Shown: positions 1 through 7,981 of the stretch, piece after piece
Position numbering within the stretch: position 1 is the stretch's first letter
How the letters are laid out: each line of letters begins with the position of its first letter
NCBI GenBank assembly: GCA_002309675.1
Contig: DBXX01000070.1
Location: forward strand, 71,070 to 97,792
DNA length: 26,723 bases
From: Lachnospiraceae bacterium UBA1201
GTDB lineage: Bacteria > Bacillota > Clostridia > Lachnospirales > Lachnospiraceae
Direction of reading: 5' to 3'
The notes under the pieces: generated by a model
Seen by the model: the letters and a program-made list of their open reading frames with translations, nothing else
The model's database searches: none
Told to the model about the DNA's origin: nothing
Position numbers and translations under genes: made by a program

Positions 1-292
1 TGTTTCCGGCGTATATCTCATGTTTGCGATCATAAGGCGGGCATGAGAGCGAGCGGATGAAAAACCCTCGAAAGAAAAGGCGGAGCCGGGGCAAAAACCG
101 GTGATCCGCGACCGGTTTTTGCTGTCGCTGAGGCCGTTTTCGCGCGGGTGGAAACCCGTGCTATCAAGAAAACGGCCGTAATCGTAAAGGTTCCCCGAGC
201 TCCGCCTTTGATTTGAGAGGACCGTTTTTCACCGCGCAGTGAACTGTCCCGCCGATGATCGCAACATGGATTTATCCCCCACGCCGGAAACG
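1..292 (+). ncRNA. Large structured non-coding RNA candidate, family unknown
   Basis: No protein gene lies here, but the stretch folds into nested helices. Pairings read directly: 1-12 with 281-292; 19-23 with 264-268 and 25-33 with 255-263; 36-41 with 248-253; 58-65 with 224-231, extended by 66-69 with 217-220; 76-86 with 199-209, continued by 87-91 with 193-197; hairpin 92-102 with 111-121; hairpin 132-141 with 168-177, capped by 143-149 with 154-160 closing a GGAA (GNRA) tetraloop. About 88 base pairs are involved and almost all are Watson-Crick. A pseudoknot is possible between the loop at 104-109 (ATCCGC) and 53-58 (GCGGAT); it would compete with a 53-56/232-235 extension. The + strand is preferred because the GNRA loop and two G-U pairs make sense only there. 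It lacks the hallmarks I know for RNase P, SRP, tmRNA and 6S RNA. The 5' boundary may lie left of the window. A nested inverted-repeat element (MITE) is the main alternative. Confidence 0.6.
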
Positions 293-303
293 TTAAACCA
301 TAT

Positions 304-339
304 AAAACCCCCGGGGTGTCTCAAAAAACACCCCGGGGG
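304..339 (-). terminator. Rho-independent terminator of prs
   Basis: A perfect 12-bp stem (308-319 with 328-339), almost all G-C, closes an 8-base loop. Read on the minus strand it is followed by TTTTATAT and lies just past the prs stop codon, so it fits prs best. The + side has only a weak T run (ATCATTCTATT), so it may stop transcripts of the RNA at 1-292 only partly. Confidence 0.88.
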
Positions 340-351
340 ATCATTCTATTC

Positions 352-1602
352 TCAAGTTTCTTCGGATTTCGACGAGTCGGTATCCTCAATGATCGGGGCG
401 GGAGTCCGTGCCGCCTGATCTTCATTGTATTTGTTGACGATGGCCTGGATGCGTACCGTAGGATCCATGATCTCGCCTATGGAGACATCGTGGTTCAGGT
501 AGTCGATGATCGTGGCCAGGAATTTGCTCATATTGGCCTCGAGGTACCAAGGCTTGTTTAAGAGTTCTTCCGGGCGGTAGTTCAGGTTCGTCGTGATGAC
601 GTAATCGATAATGCCTTCCTGATAGAACTGGTCGAAGGTCTCGAAACCGTTGGTGAACAGTCCGAAGGTGCAGCAGATGATGACACGGGATGCACCGCGT
701 TCCTTGAGTTCGCGGGCGGTGTCGAGCATGCTTTCACCGGAGGAAATGATGTCATCGACCACGATGACGGTCTTTCCCTTTACTTCAGGGCCTAAGAATT
801 CGTGAGCCACGATGGGGTTGCGGCCGCCGACGACCTTGGAGTAGTCACGACGCTTATAGAACATACCCATGTCGACGCCGAGGTTGTTCGCAAAGTAGAC
901 GGAACGGTTCATGGCGCCTTCGTCGGGGCTTACGATGCAGAGATGATCTTTATCGATCTGCAAGGTCTTTTCCTTAGAGAGCAAAGCTTTGATGAACTGA
1001 TAGGGCGGTGTAAAATTATCAAAACCATGGAGCGGGATCGCGTTTTGTACGCGCGGATCGTGCGCATCGAAGGTAATGATATTATTGACGCCCATATTGA
1101 CCAGTTCTTCCAGAGCCAGGGCACAGTCGAGAGACTCACGGCGGCTGCGCTTATGCTGGCGGCTTTCGTATAAGAACGGCATGATGACCGTAACACGCTT
1201 AGCAGCACCGATGCAGGTCGCGATCATGCGCTTCATATCCTGAAAATGATCGTCGGGAGACATGTGATTTAAATGTCCGCAGACGGAATAGGTCAGGCTG
1301 TAATTCGTGATGTCACAGAGAATGTATACATCCGTACCGCGGGCGGATTCGTAAAGAACACCTTTTGCCTCACCGGTACCGAACCGGATACAAGCGGACT
1401 TCATCAAATAGCCGTCCTCCTGATAATCCACAAAGTTCAGAGCATCATGTGAGGATGCGATCGCATTCATCTGATCCTCCAAACGGAAGTCGCGAATGTA
1501 GGAGTCCACTTCCTGCGCGAGCGTCTTACAGCTTTCGAGCGCGAGGATCTTCAGCGGACCGACAGGAAGATTGCTGGAAAAATCACGGTTCGTATCTGCC
1601 AT
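352..1602 (-). CDS. prs: Ribose-phosphate pyrophosphokinase (PRPP synthase)
   Basis: Transfers pyrophosphate from ATP to ribose 5-phosphate to make PRPP, the precursor of purines, pyrimidines, histidine, tryptophan and NAD; cytoplasmic. The 416-residue product shows the PRPP-binding loop VVDDIISSGES at residues 281-291 and the R-Q-H-K-R flexible loop near 148-152, in the place of the usual RQDRK ATP-binding loop. It is about 100 residues longer than the common 315-residue enzyme; the extra length includes N-terminal sequence and an acidic tail (EDTDSSKSEET). I chose the ATG at 1602 because AGGAAAGGA lies just upstream; an in-frame ATG at 1647 lacks this. It is a single gene with its own promoter and terminator. 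The family is clear, but the long form makes exact substrate and effector behaviour uncertain. Confidence 0.93.
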   Translation of the reverse strand: MADTNRDFSSNLPVGPLKILALESCKTLAQEVDSYIRDFRLEDQMNAIASSHDALNFVDYQEDGYLMKSACIRFGTGEAKGVLYESARGTDVYILCDITNYSLTYSVCGHLNHMSPDDHFQDMKRMIATCIGAAKRVTVIMPFLYESRQHKRSRRESLDCALALEELVNMGVNNIITFDAHDPRVQNAIPLHGFDNFTPPYQFIKALLSKEKTLQIDKDHLCIVSPDEGAMNRSVYFANNLGVDMGMFYKRRDYSKVVGGRNPIVAHEFLGPEVKGKTVIVVDDIISSGESMLDTARELKERGASRVIICCTFGLFTNGFETFDQFYQEGIIDYVITTNLNYRPEELLNKPWYLEANMSKFLATIIDYLNHDVSIGEIMDPTVRIQAIVNKYNEDQAARTPAPIIEDTDSSKSEET

Positions 1603-1629
1603 CGTAGTTATCCTTTCCTGTGTTGGATT

Positions 1630-1654
1630 CACGAAATGAAAACACATATTCGTG
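1630..1654 (-). promoter_or_regulatory. Hairpin at the start of the prs leader
   Basis: CACGAA (1630-1635) and TTCGTG (1649-1654) form a 6-bp inverted repeat. With the -10 box at 1662-1667, transcription should start near 1655, so the hairpin would sit at the very 5' end of the prs mRNA. A role in mRNA stability is an inference. Confidence 0.35.
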
Positions 1655-1661
1655 GAACTTA

Positions 1662-1690
1662 ATTATACGCCCTAAATGAATCAGCGTCAA
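1662..1690 (-). promoter_or_regulatory. Sigma-A type promoter of prs
   Basis: On the minus strand TTGACG (1690-1685) is followed after 17 bases by TATAAT (1667-1662). This is close to consensus, about 60 bases upstream of the prs ATG. Confidence 0.8.
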
Positions 1691-1711
1691 GGGTAAAAAA
1701 GTCCGAAACCC

Positions 1712-1740
1712 TTTACAAAAAGACGTTTTGTTGGTATCAT
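1712..1740 (+). promoter_or_regulatory. Sigma-A type promoter of the der operon
   Basis: TTTACA (1712-1717), a 17-base spacer and TATCAT (1735-1740) lie about 54 bases before the first gene of the rightward operon. It is divergent from the prs promoter; the two -35 boxes are about 21 bases apart. Confidence 0.65.
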
Positions 1741-1793
1741 GGATAGTGGCCTTAAAGGGCATTAAACACACCGGCATGAAAAGGATTTCCGAC

Positions 1794-3263
1794 ATGGCAG
1801 AGAAACAAATCGCGCATCTGATCTCAAAGATCGAAGAAAAAAGCATAGCTGCAAGACTCGGTATCTGCCCGGGTGATTCCCTCATATCCGTGAATGGTGA
1901 GAGTATAGAAGATGTCTTCGATTACCGCTACCGGATCATGACGACAAAACTGAATGTGGGGATCCGCAAGAAAGACGGAACGGAAGTAACCTACGATATA
2001 AAGAAAAACGAATTTGACGACCTCGGGATCGAGTTCGAGAACAGCTTCATGAGTGAGTACCGCTCCTGCAGCAATAAATGCATTTTCTGCTTCATTGACC
2101 AGATGCCGCCGGGCATGCGTCCGACCCTGTATTTCAAGGATGACGACAGCCGCCTGTCTTTTTTGCAGGGTAACTATATTACACTTACAAACATGCGTGA
2201 GAAGGATATCGAGCGCATCATCAAGTATCACCTGGCGCCGATCAATGTATCGGTCCACACGACGAATCCGGAACTGCGCGTAAAGATGCTTCATAATCGT
2301 TTCGCGGGCAATGCTTTATCGATCATTGACCGTTTCTATGAAGCCGGGATCGAGATGAACGCGCAGGTCGTTTTGTGTCCGGATATCAACGACGGGGATG
2401 AACTTAGGAGGACCATTTCGGATCTGTCGAAATATGTGCCGGTCATGCCCAGTCTGTCCATCGTTCCCTGCGGACTTACGAAATATCGCGACGGACTGTT
2501 TCCACTTAGGCCGGTAACGAAGGAAGATGCATGCGCAGTCATTGACATCGTAGAAGAATTCCAAAAGAAGATCTTCAAAGAGAAGGGGCTGCATTTCGTC
2601 CAGGCCAGCGATGAGTTTTACATCACGGCCGGCCGCAAGATTCCGGAGGAGGAGCGCTACGACGGCTACCTCCAGCTGGAGAACGGCGTCGGCATGATCC
2701 GTCTGATGGAAAATGAATTCAAGGAGGCTTTGCGCACGACCTTGCGTGCCTACGTGAAACGCCATCCGCTTTCTTTGAAAAAGCATAAAAATGCAAACGG
2801 AAAGACGACTTACACGGTCGATATGCCGAAGCGGGAGTATTCTTTTGCCACCGGAAAGCTGGCGGCTCCCTATATCCGCAAATACGCCGAATGGTTCATG
2901 CGATATGTGCCGAGCGCGAAGTTCCATGTGTACGAGGTTCGTAACGATTTCTTCGGGGAGATGATCACCGTGGCCGGACTGGTCACCGGAGGCGACCTGA
3001 TGAAGCAGCTGAAAGGCCGCGAACTCGGGAGCCGCCTGGTGCTTCCGTCCGTTATGTTCCGCAGCGGAGAAGAAGTCTTTTTGGACGATGTGACCAAAAG
3101 CGAGGCAGAAAAGACTTTACAAGTTCCGATCCATATTGTAAAATCAGGCGGGCAGGATCTGGTCGACGTCTTTATGGGACGCGGCATTGAGGATACCAAC
3201 CATTTCTTCCACAACCCTTATGAACTGGATCGATTAAATGCGAAGGAGACAGAAGATGAGTAA
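1794..3263 (+). CDS. PDZ / radical-SAM / DUF512 protein
   Basis: A 489-residue member of the DUF512 radical-SAM-like family common in Clostridia; its reaction is not known to me. The N-terminal 75 or so residues look like a PDZ domain (ARLGICPGDSLISVNG). A CX3CX2C cluster follows at C92, C96 and C99 (CSNKCIFC), the pattern that binds the 4Fe-4S cluster in radical-SAM enzymes. The C-terminal half matches DUF512, with GGDL and PSVMFRSGEEVFLDD segments. I chose ATG 1794 because AAGGA precedes it by 8 bases; in-frame ATGs at 1728 and 1776 have no clear site, and 1728 lies between the promoter elements. The gene overlaps der by 8 bases, suggesting translational coupling. A link to ribosome assembly is only an inference from this neighbour. 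Confidence 0.9.
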   Translation: MAEKQIAHLISKIEEKSIAARLGICPGDSLISVNGESIEDVFDYRYRIMTTKLNVGIRKKDGTEVTYDIKKNEFDDLGIEFENSFMSEYRSCSNKCIFCFIDQMPPGMRPTLYFKDDDSRLSFLQGNYITLTNMREKDIERIIKYHLAPINVSVHTTNPELRVKMLHNRFAGNALSIIDRFYEAGIEMNAQVVLCPDINDGDELRRTISDLSKYVPVMPSLSIVPCGLTKYRDGLFPLRPVTKEDACAVIDIVEEFQKKIFKEKGLHFVQASDEFYITAGRKIPEEERYDGYLQLENGVGMIRLMENEFKEALRTTLRAYVKRHPLSLKKHKNANGKTTYTVDMPKREYSFATGKLAAPYIRKYAEWFMRYVPSAKFHVYEVRNDFFGEMITVAGLVTGGDLMKQLKGRELGSRLVLPSVMFRSGEEVFLDDVTKSEAEKTLQVPIHIVKSGGQDLVDVFMGRGIEDTNHFFHNPYELDRLNAKETEDE

Positions 3264-4584
3264 ACCGATCGTCGCCATTGTAGGGCGGCCGAACGTGGGT
3301 AAATCCACGCTGTTTAATATATTGGCCGGTGATAATATCTCGATCGTTAAAGATACGCCTGGTGTTACGCGCGACCGTATCTATGCGGACTGCGAGTGGC
3401 TGAACCGAAAATTCACACTGATCGATACCGGAGGTATCGAACCCGAGAGTAAGGACGTTATCCTGGCGCAGATGCGTGAGCAGGCAGAGATCGCCATTGC
3501 GACCGCAGATGTGATCATTTTCCTGGTGGATGTACGCCAGGGCCTGGTAGATTCTGACGAAAAGGTTGCGACCATGCTGCGGAAGTCGAAGAAGCCTGTT
3601 GTTCTCGTTGTCAATAAAGTCGACAACTTCCAGAAGATGATGGCTGATGTCTACGAATTCTACAATCTGGGCATCGGCGAGCCGCATCCGGTCTCCGCAG
3701 TTTCGAAGCTGGGTCTGGGCGATATGCTGGACGCTGTCAGCGCGCATTTCCCCGAGTCGGAGGAAAGCGAAGAAGAAGACTCGATCCCGAAGATCGCGAT
3801 CATCGGAAAACCGAATGTCGGAAAGTCTTCGATCATCAACCGCATCGCAGGTGAGGACCGAGTGATCGTTTCCGATATCGCGGGAACGACGCGTGATGCT
3901 ATCGATACCGAAGTCGAAGTCAACGGACATAAATATATCTTCATCGATACGGCAGGACTACGTCGTAAGAGTAAGATCAAAGAAGACCTGGAACGTTTCA
4001 GCATTATCCGCACGGTTTCCGCGGTGGATCGCTGCGATATCGCCATTCTGGTCATCGACGCCGTAGAGGGCGTGACCGAGCAGGATGCGAAGGTGGCCGG
4101 AATCGCCCACGAAAGAGGCAAGGGCGTGATCATCGCGGTCAATAAGTGGGATGCTATTGAAAAAGATGATAAGACCATTTACCGTTTTACCGAGAAGGTT
4201 ACGGAAGTACTTTCCTTCATGCCGTATGCGGAAGTTATGTACATTTCGGCGAAGACCGGACAGCGTTTTAACAAGTTGTTCGATACGATCGATGCCGTCA
4301 TCCAGAACCAGCAACTGCGTATCACGACCGGTGTGCTCAACGAGATCCTGTCGGAAGCAGTTTCCATGCAGCAGCCGCCGTCGGATAAAGGAAAGCGCCT
4401 GAAACTGTTCTACATCACGCAGGTTTCGGTCAAACCGCCTTCGTTCGTCATCTTTGTAAACGACAAAGAGTTGATGCATTTCTCCTATACACGATATATC
4501 GAAAACAAGATCAGAGAAGCGTTCGGCTTTAAGGGGACGCCGCTTCGTTTTATGATCCGTGAGCGAAAGGAAAAAGAACAATGA
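3256..4584 (+). CDS. der: Ribosome-assembly GTPase Der (EngA)
   Basis: A double GTPase needed for maturation of the 50S ribosomal subunit. The 442-residue product has two G domains and a C-terminal KH-like domain, the normal length and order. G domain 1 shows GRPNVGKS (10-17), DTPGVTRDR, DTGG and NKVD (near 120). G domain 2 shows GKPNVGKS (near 184-191), AGTTRDAID, DTAGLRRKSKI and NKWD (near 296). An acidic stretch (SEESEEEDS) links the two domains. I chose ATG 3256 (MSKPIVAIVG) because AAGGAG sits at the right distance; an upstream ATG at 3238 adds residues not typical of Der. It overlaps the DUF512 gene by 8 bases and plsY by 4 (ATGA), so it sits inside a coupled operon. Confidence 0.98.
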   Translation: MSKPIVAIVGRPNVGKSTLFNILAGDNISIVKDTPGVTRDRIYADCEWLNRKFTLIDTGGIEPESKDVILAQMREQAEIAIATADVIIFLVDVRQGLVDSDEKVATMLRKSKKPVVLVVNKVDNFQKMMADVYEFYNLGIGEPHPVSAVSKLGLGDMLDAVSAHFPESEESEEEDSIPKIAIIGKPNVGKSSIINRIAGEDRVIVSDIAGTTRDAIDTEVEVNGHKYIFIDTAGLRRKSKIKEDLERFSIIRTVSAVDRCDIAILVIDAVEGVTEQDAKVAGIAHERGKGVIIAVNKWDAIEKDDKTIYRFTEKVTEVLSFMPYAEVMYISAKTGQRFNKLFDTIDAVIQNQQLRITTGVLNEILSEAVSMQQPPSDKGKRLKLFYITQVSVKPPSFVIFVNDKELMHFSYTRYIENKIREAFGFKGTPLRFMIRERKEKEQ

Positions 4585-5249
4585 ATTATCAAAAGATCCT
4601 GATCCTTCTGGTGGGATATCTGTTCGGACTCATTCAAACCGGATACTTTTACGCGAAGATCATGCATGTAGATCTCCGCTCCAAAGGAAGCGGCAACACC
4701 GGCACGACCAACACCCTGCGTGTCATGGGTAAAAAAGCCGGAGCCATCGTATTTCTCGGCGACTTTCTGAAGGCCTTCATTCCCTGCATGGTCATGAAGT
4801 TTCTGATCGCAAAGCATCTGCCGGACGGCGACACCGATGCCATGATCTACACGTTTTACATCGGCCTCGGCGTCATTCTGGGACACAACTTCCCGTTCTT
4901 CCTGAAGTTTAAGGGTGGCAAAGGCATCGCATGTACCGGTGCGGTCGCGATCGCTTTAGACGGCTGGGTCGCACTTTTCGGTTTCTCCGCATTTGCGCTC
5001 CTGGTATTTCTGACCGGTTATGTTTCTCTTTCTTCGCTGTATTCCGTTACACAGACGTTTGTCTGGATCATTATAAAGCAGATCCTCGGCAGCTACGGGC
5101 TGACGAAGCATGGCGGGATCGAACTGATCGTGCTAAGTGTGATCACAGCGGTGCTTGCGTACTATCAGCACCGAAAGAACATTGTCCGTTTGCTTAACGG
5201 AACGGAAAATAAATTCAACACGAGAAAGCATAAAGAAGCAAAGCAGTGA
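4581..5249 (+). CDS. plsY: Acyl-phosphate glycerol-3-phosphate acyltransferase PlsY
   Basis: An integral membrane enzyme that moves an acyl group from acyl-phosphate to glycerol 3-phosphate, giving lysophosphatidic acid, the first step of phospholipid synthesis in Gram-positives. The 222-residue product has several hydrophobic segments and the three PlsY signatures: SGNTGTTN (37-44), GHNFPFFLKFKGGKG (101-115) and HRKNIVRLLNGTEN near the C-terminus. It starts inside the der stop codon (ATGA, 4-base overlap). The next gene, gpsA, makes its substrate glycerol 3-phosphate, so the pair forms a short pathway unit. Confidence 0.97.
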   Translation: MNYQKILILLVGYLFGLIQTGYFYAKIMHVDLRSKGSGNTGTTNTLRVMGKKAGAIVFLGDFLKAFIPCMVMKFLIAKHLPDGDTDAMIYTFYIGLGVILGHNFPFFLKFKGGKGIACTGAVAIALDGWVALFGFSAFALLVFLTGYVSLSSLYSVTQTFVWIIIKQILGSYGLTKHGGIELIVLSVITAVLAYYQHRKNIVRLLNGTENKFNTRKHKEAKQ

Positions 5250-5262
5250 GAAAGGAGAAGTC

Positions 5263-6279
5263 ATGGCAAAGATCACTATTCTCGGAGGCGGCACCTGGGG
5301 CGTCGCTCTTTCCAGAGTTATTACGGATAACGGTCATGATCTGATCATCTGGTCGAAGATCGAAAGTGAGATCAATGAGCTTGCGACCACACGCAAATAT
5401 AAAAACCTTCCGGGCTTTGAACTGCCCGAGCAGGTAAAACTGACACTTAATGAACAGGAAGCGGTCCGTGACCGCGATGTCCTGATCATGGCGGTCGCGT
5501 CACCCTATGTACGACAGACCGCGAAGCTTCTGGCTCCGTACATCCGCAAAGGCCAGTTGATCGTCAATGTAGCGAAAGGTATTGAGGCAGACAGCCTGCT
5601 TACGATGACCGGAATCATCCAAGAGGAGATTCCGCAGTGTGAGGTCGCCGTCCTTTCCGGACCGAGTCATGCAGAGGAAGTCTGCAAGGCCATGCCGACG
5701 ACGACTGTTATCGGTGCGCATAAAAAAGAGACCGCAGAATACCTGCAGGGTATCTTCATGAATCCGAACTTCCGTACCTATATCAGTAATGATATGCTGG
5801 GCATCGAGCTCGGAGCCAGCTTGAAGAACGTTATAGCCCTGGCGGCCGGCATGGTCGAAGGCCTGGGCTACGGGGACAATACACTGGCGGCCCTGATCAC
5901 CCGCGGTATCGCCGAGATCACGCGTCTGGGAACGGCGATGGGCGGCCACATTCATACATTTTACGGACTGTCCGGCATCGGCGATCTGATCGTTACCTGC
6001 GCCAGCAAACACAGCCGTAACCGCAGCGCCGGAGTATACATGGGCCAGGGCATGTCCGCAAAAGAAGCCATGGATAAGGTGCAGCAGATCGTTGAAGGCG
6101 TTTATTCCACGAAGGCGGCGAAGACATTGGCCGACAAATATCAGGTGGAGATGCCGATCGTGACCCAGGTCTATGAGATCGTATTTAACGGCAAGAGTGT
6201 AAAGGAGGCTTTTTCCGACCTGATGAACCGTGACGGAAGAGCCGAATATTACGGTATTATCTGGGAGAAAGAAGCATAA
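5263..6279 (+). CDS. gpsA: NAD(P)H-dependent glycerol-3-phosphate dehydrogenase
   Basis: Reduces dihydroxyacetone phosphate to sn-glycerol 3-phosphate for phospholipid synthesis in the cytoplasm. The 338-residue product has the Rossmann loop GGGTWG (8-13), K105 in NVAKGIE and K188 in GASLKNVIA (the conserved lysines of the family), SGPSHAEEV, and GLSGIGDLIVTC. I chose ATG 5263 because AAAGGAG lies just upstream and the product starts with the typical MAKITILGGG; the longer open frame from 5155 runs inside plsY. It follows plsY after 13 bases and overlaps maf by one base (TAATG). Confidence 0.97.
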   Translation: MAKITILGGGTWGVALSRVITDNGHDLIIWSKIESEINELATTRKYKNLPGFELPEQVKLTLNEQEAVRDRDVLIMAVASPYVRQTAKLLAPYIRKGQLIVNVAKGIEADSLLTMTGIIQEEIPQCEVAVLSGPSHAEEVCKAMPTTTVIGAHKKETAEYLQGIFMNPNFRTYISNDMLGIELGASLKNVIALAAGMVEGLGYGDNTLAALITRGIAEITRLGTAMGGHIHTFYGLSGIGDLIVTCASKHSRNRSAGVYMGQGMSAKEAMDKVQQIVEGVYSTKAAKTLADKYQVEMPIVTQVYEIVFNGKSVKEAFSDLMNRDGRAEYYGIIWEKEA

Positions 6280-6920
6280 TGGATACTTCGTATCGGATCA
6301 TACTTGCAAGCGCTTCGCCGAGACGCAAAGAGATCCTGAGCCGGCTCGGTGTTCCGCTTGAGATCCGCGTCAGCAACGCTGAGGAGCCCGCCAATGAAAA
6401 AGGGCTGCCGCCCGCGGAATATGTCGCCCTGCTCGCAAAAACGAAAGCACGGGCCGCATATGAGCATACAGGGGCATCCGAGACCGGCCATAAGACGGTT
6501 TGGATCGGTGCGGACACCGTAGTAGTCTATGAGAACGAGATCCTCGGGAAACCGAAGAATGAAGACGATGCGTTTGCCATGTTGTATAAACTGAGCGGAA
6601 GCGGAGTCGTCGGCGACAATTTCGAAACGAAGCATTCGGTATATACCGGTGTTGCGGTCCTGACTTCCGATGAAGCAGGTAACCTGATGAGTTGTGATGA
6701 ATTTTCAGTCTGCACGGATGTATATTTCGGCCCGATGTCGGACCGTGAGATCCGCTGGTACATCGCGACCGGTGAACCCATGGATAAGGCAGGTTCGTAT
6801 GGCCTGCAGGGAATCGGCGGGACATTTATCCGCAGGATCGACGGCGATTACAACAACGTCGTCGGCTTACCTTTGTATGAATTGTATCGTTTTTTGAAGA
6901 AGAAGGGGATACTGGAGTGA
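6279..6920 (+). CDS. maf: Maf-family nucleoside triphosphate pyrophosphatase
   Basis: Maf proteins hydrolyse non-canonical or surplus nucleoside triphosphates to monophosphates (dTTP/UTP in the YhdE type), and some Maf proteins are linked to septum formation. The 213-residue product shows the N-terminal LASASPRRKEIL motif (9-20), the catalytic-type ADT at 78-80 and GDYNNVVGLPL near the C-terminus. It is slightly longer than the usual 190-200 residues. Which Maf subtype it is cannot be settled by eye. Its start overlaps the gpsA stop by one base. Confidence 0.93.
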   Translation: MDTSYRIILASASPRRKEILSRLGVPLEIRVSNAEEPANEKGLPPAEYVALLAKTKARAAYEHTGASETGHKTVWIGADTVVVYENEILGKPKNEDDAFAMLYKLSGSGVVGDNFETKHSVYTGVAVLTSDEAGNLMSCDEFSVCTDVYFGPMSDREIRWYIATGEPMDKAGSYGLQGIGGTFIRRIDGDYNNVVGLPLYELYRFLKKKGILE

Positions 6921-6928
6921 GATCATCG

Positions 6929-7981
6929 ATGTCAAAACGAACGATAGCAGTTTTGATGCTTATATCCATGCTGGTCAGTCTGTACGGCTGCTCCGGCTTT
7001 TCTAAGAAAACGTCCGATTTCGACTATAATGCCGAAACGGACGTTATCTGCATGGATAAACATACGGTGAACTTTAACGAATTGTCCGTGATCGCTTTCT
7101 TGTTCTGGGAGACATTGACCGCTCAATACAGTGAAGTATATACCAACCCTGCGAAGGTGTTCGCGCCTGCGTTTACCGACAGCGAGATGACACTGGATGT
7201 CTACATCAAGGAATACGGTCTGTATAAAGAACTCTTGATGCTGACTGCATTTTCCTCGAGGTTTGATGAAGAAAACAAACTTTCGAAAGCAGAGGAAAAT
7301 GAGATCGCATCCGACGCCCAGGCTTTTTATGATTCGAAGATCAAAGCAGCCGCCATCGCGGCCGTATCTTCGGATGGAACGGGTATAACAGCGCCTTCGG
7401 AAACTCCGTCTGCAAATGAAGAAGAGATGAAGCGTTTGGTCGTGCGCCTTCCGGAAAATGTTACGCTTGAAGAATGCAAACATGTATTCACAATGTATAA
7501 GAAAGCGCGAAAGTATCAGGCTATACTCCGAAAAGCAGCGAACCTCGTCATCAGCGATGAAGAGGTCCGTGTCGTAAGTTGCGGTATCGTTAAAAGTTCG
7601 AATGAAGCGGCGATTCGTAAATTTGAGTCGGATCTGAAAAACGGAAATGATTTCTTCATGCTCGCTGAATCCTCCGGAATCAATGAACTGCCGAATACCC
7701 AATATGCCGTGACGCGTTCGGATGATTTTCCGGACACGATCATGGACACGATCATGGAACTGGAAGATAAGAAGACCAGTCCGGTGATCTTTTGCGATGA
7801 TGCATACTATATCGTCACCGTAATCGACAAATTCGACGAAGCATTGTCCGCGAAGAACCGCGAACGCAAACTGGAGATCATGATCAACGATTACTATGAA
7901 AAAGAGTGCTCGAATTATATCGGCCGTGCGAAGATCTACTTCAACCGGGAAGGCTGGGAAGCATTCGAACTATTTCGTTGA
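6929..7981 (+). CDS. PrsA/SurA-like (parvulin-type) lipoprotein, putative foldase
   Basis: The product (350 residues from this start) begins with a lipoprotein signal peptide: basic MSKR, a hydrophobic stretch and C21 in SLYGC, the probable lipidation site, so it should be anchored outside the membrane. The rest resembles the SurA/PrsA foldases: a helical N-terminal part, then a divergent parvulin-like segment (VISDEEVRVV, GNDFFMLAESSG, SPVIFCDDAYYIVTVIDKFDE). Such proteins help secreted proteins fold. The parvulin part is weakly conserved and may not be an active isomerase. The start is uncertain: a GTG at 6917, overlapping the maf stop by 4 bases, would add four residues. The 3' end overlaps rqcH on the other strand by 12 bases. 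Confidence 0.7.
   Translation: MSKRTIAVLMLISMLVSLYGCSGFSKKTSDFDYNAETDVICMDKHTVNFNELSVIAFLFWETLTAQYSEVYTNPAKVFAPAFTDSEMTLDVYIKEYGLYKELLMLTAFSSRFDEENKLSKAEENEIASDAQAFYDSKIKAAAIAAVSSDGTGITAPSETPSANEEEMKRLVVRLPENVTLEECKHVFTMYKKARKYQAILRKAANLVISDEEVRVVSCGIVKSSNEAAIRKFESDLKNGNDFFMLAESSGINELPNTQYAVTRSDDFPDTIMDTIMELEDKKTSPVIFCDDAYYIVTVIDKFDEALSAKNRERKLEIMINDYYEKECSNYIGRAKIYFNREGWEAFELFR

Noticed and set aside
143..160. Resemblance to the T-box motif (GGGTGGAA followed by ACC)
   Set aside because: The bases form a closed hairpin with a GGAA loop instead of the T-box antiterminator bulge. No specifier loop was found and no tRNA synthetase or amino acid gene follows.
1..292. RNase P, SRP RNA, tmRNA or 6S RNA
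   Set aside because: The conserved cores of RNase P (GAGGAAAGTCC), SRP helix 8 (GGTCCGGAAGGAAGCAGC) and the tRNA-like end of tmRNA are absent, and the fold is branched, unlike the single rod of 6S.
1..292. MITE or other nested-repeat mobile element
   Set aside because: The terminal repeats are consistent with it, but no flanking target duplication can be seen (the left edge is cut), and many distinct internal helices with a GNRA loop fit an RNA better. Not excluded.
352..561. Rightward reading frames over prs, such as the one starting at 316
   Set aside because: They lie antisense to a clear prs coding region, have no good ribosome site and give no recognisable protein.
3238..3255. Upstream ATG for der at 3238
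   Set aside because: It lacks a ribosome site and adds residues foreign to Der. ATG 3256 has AAGGAG at a proper distance.
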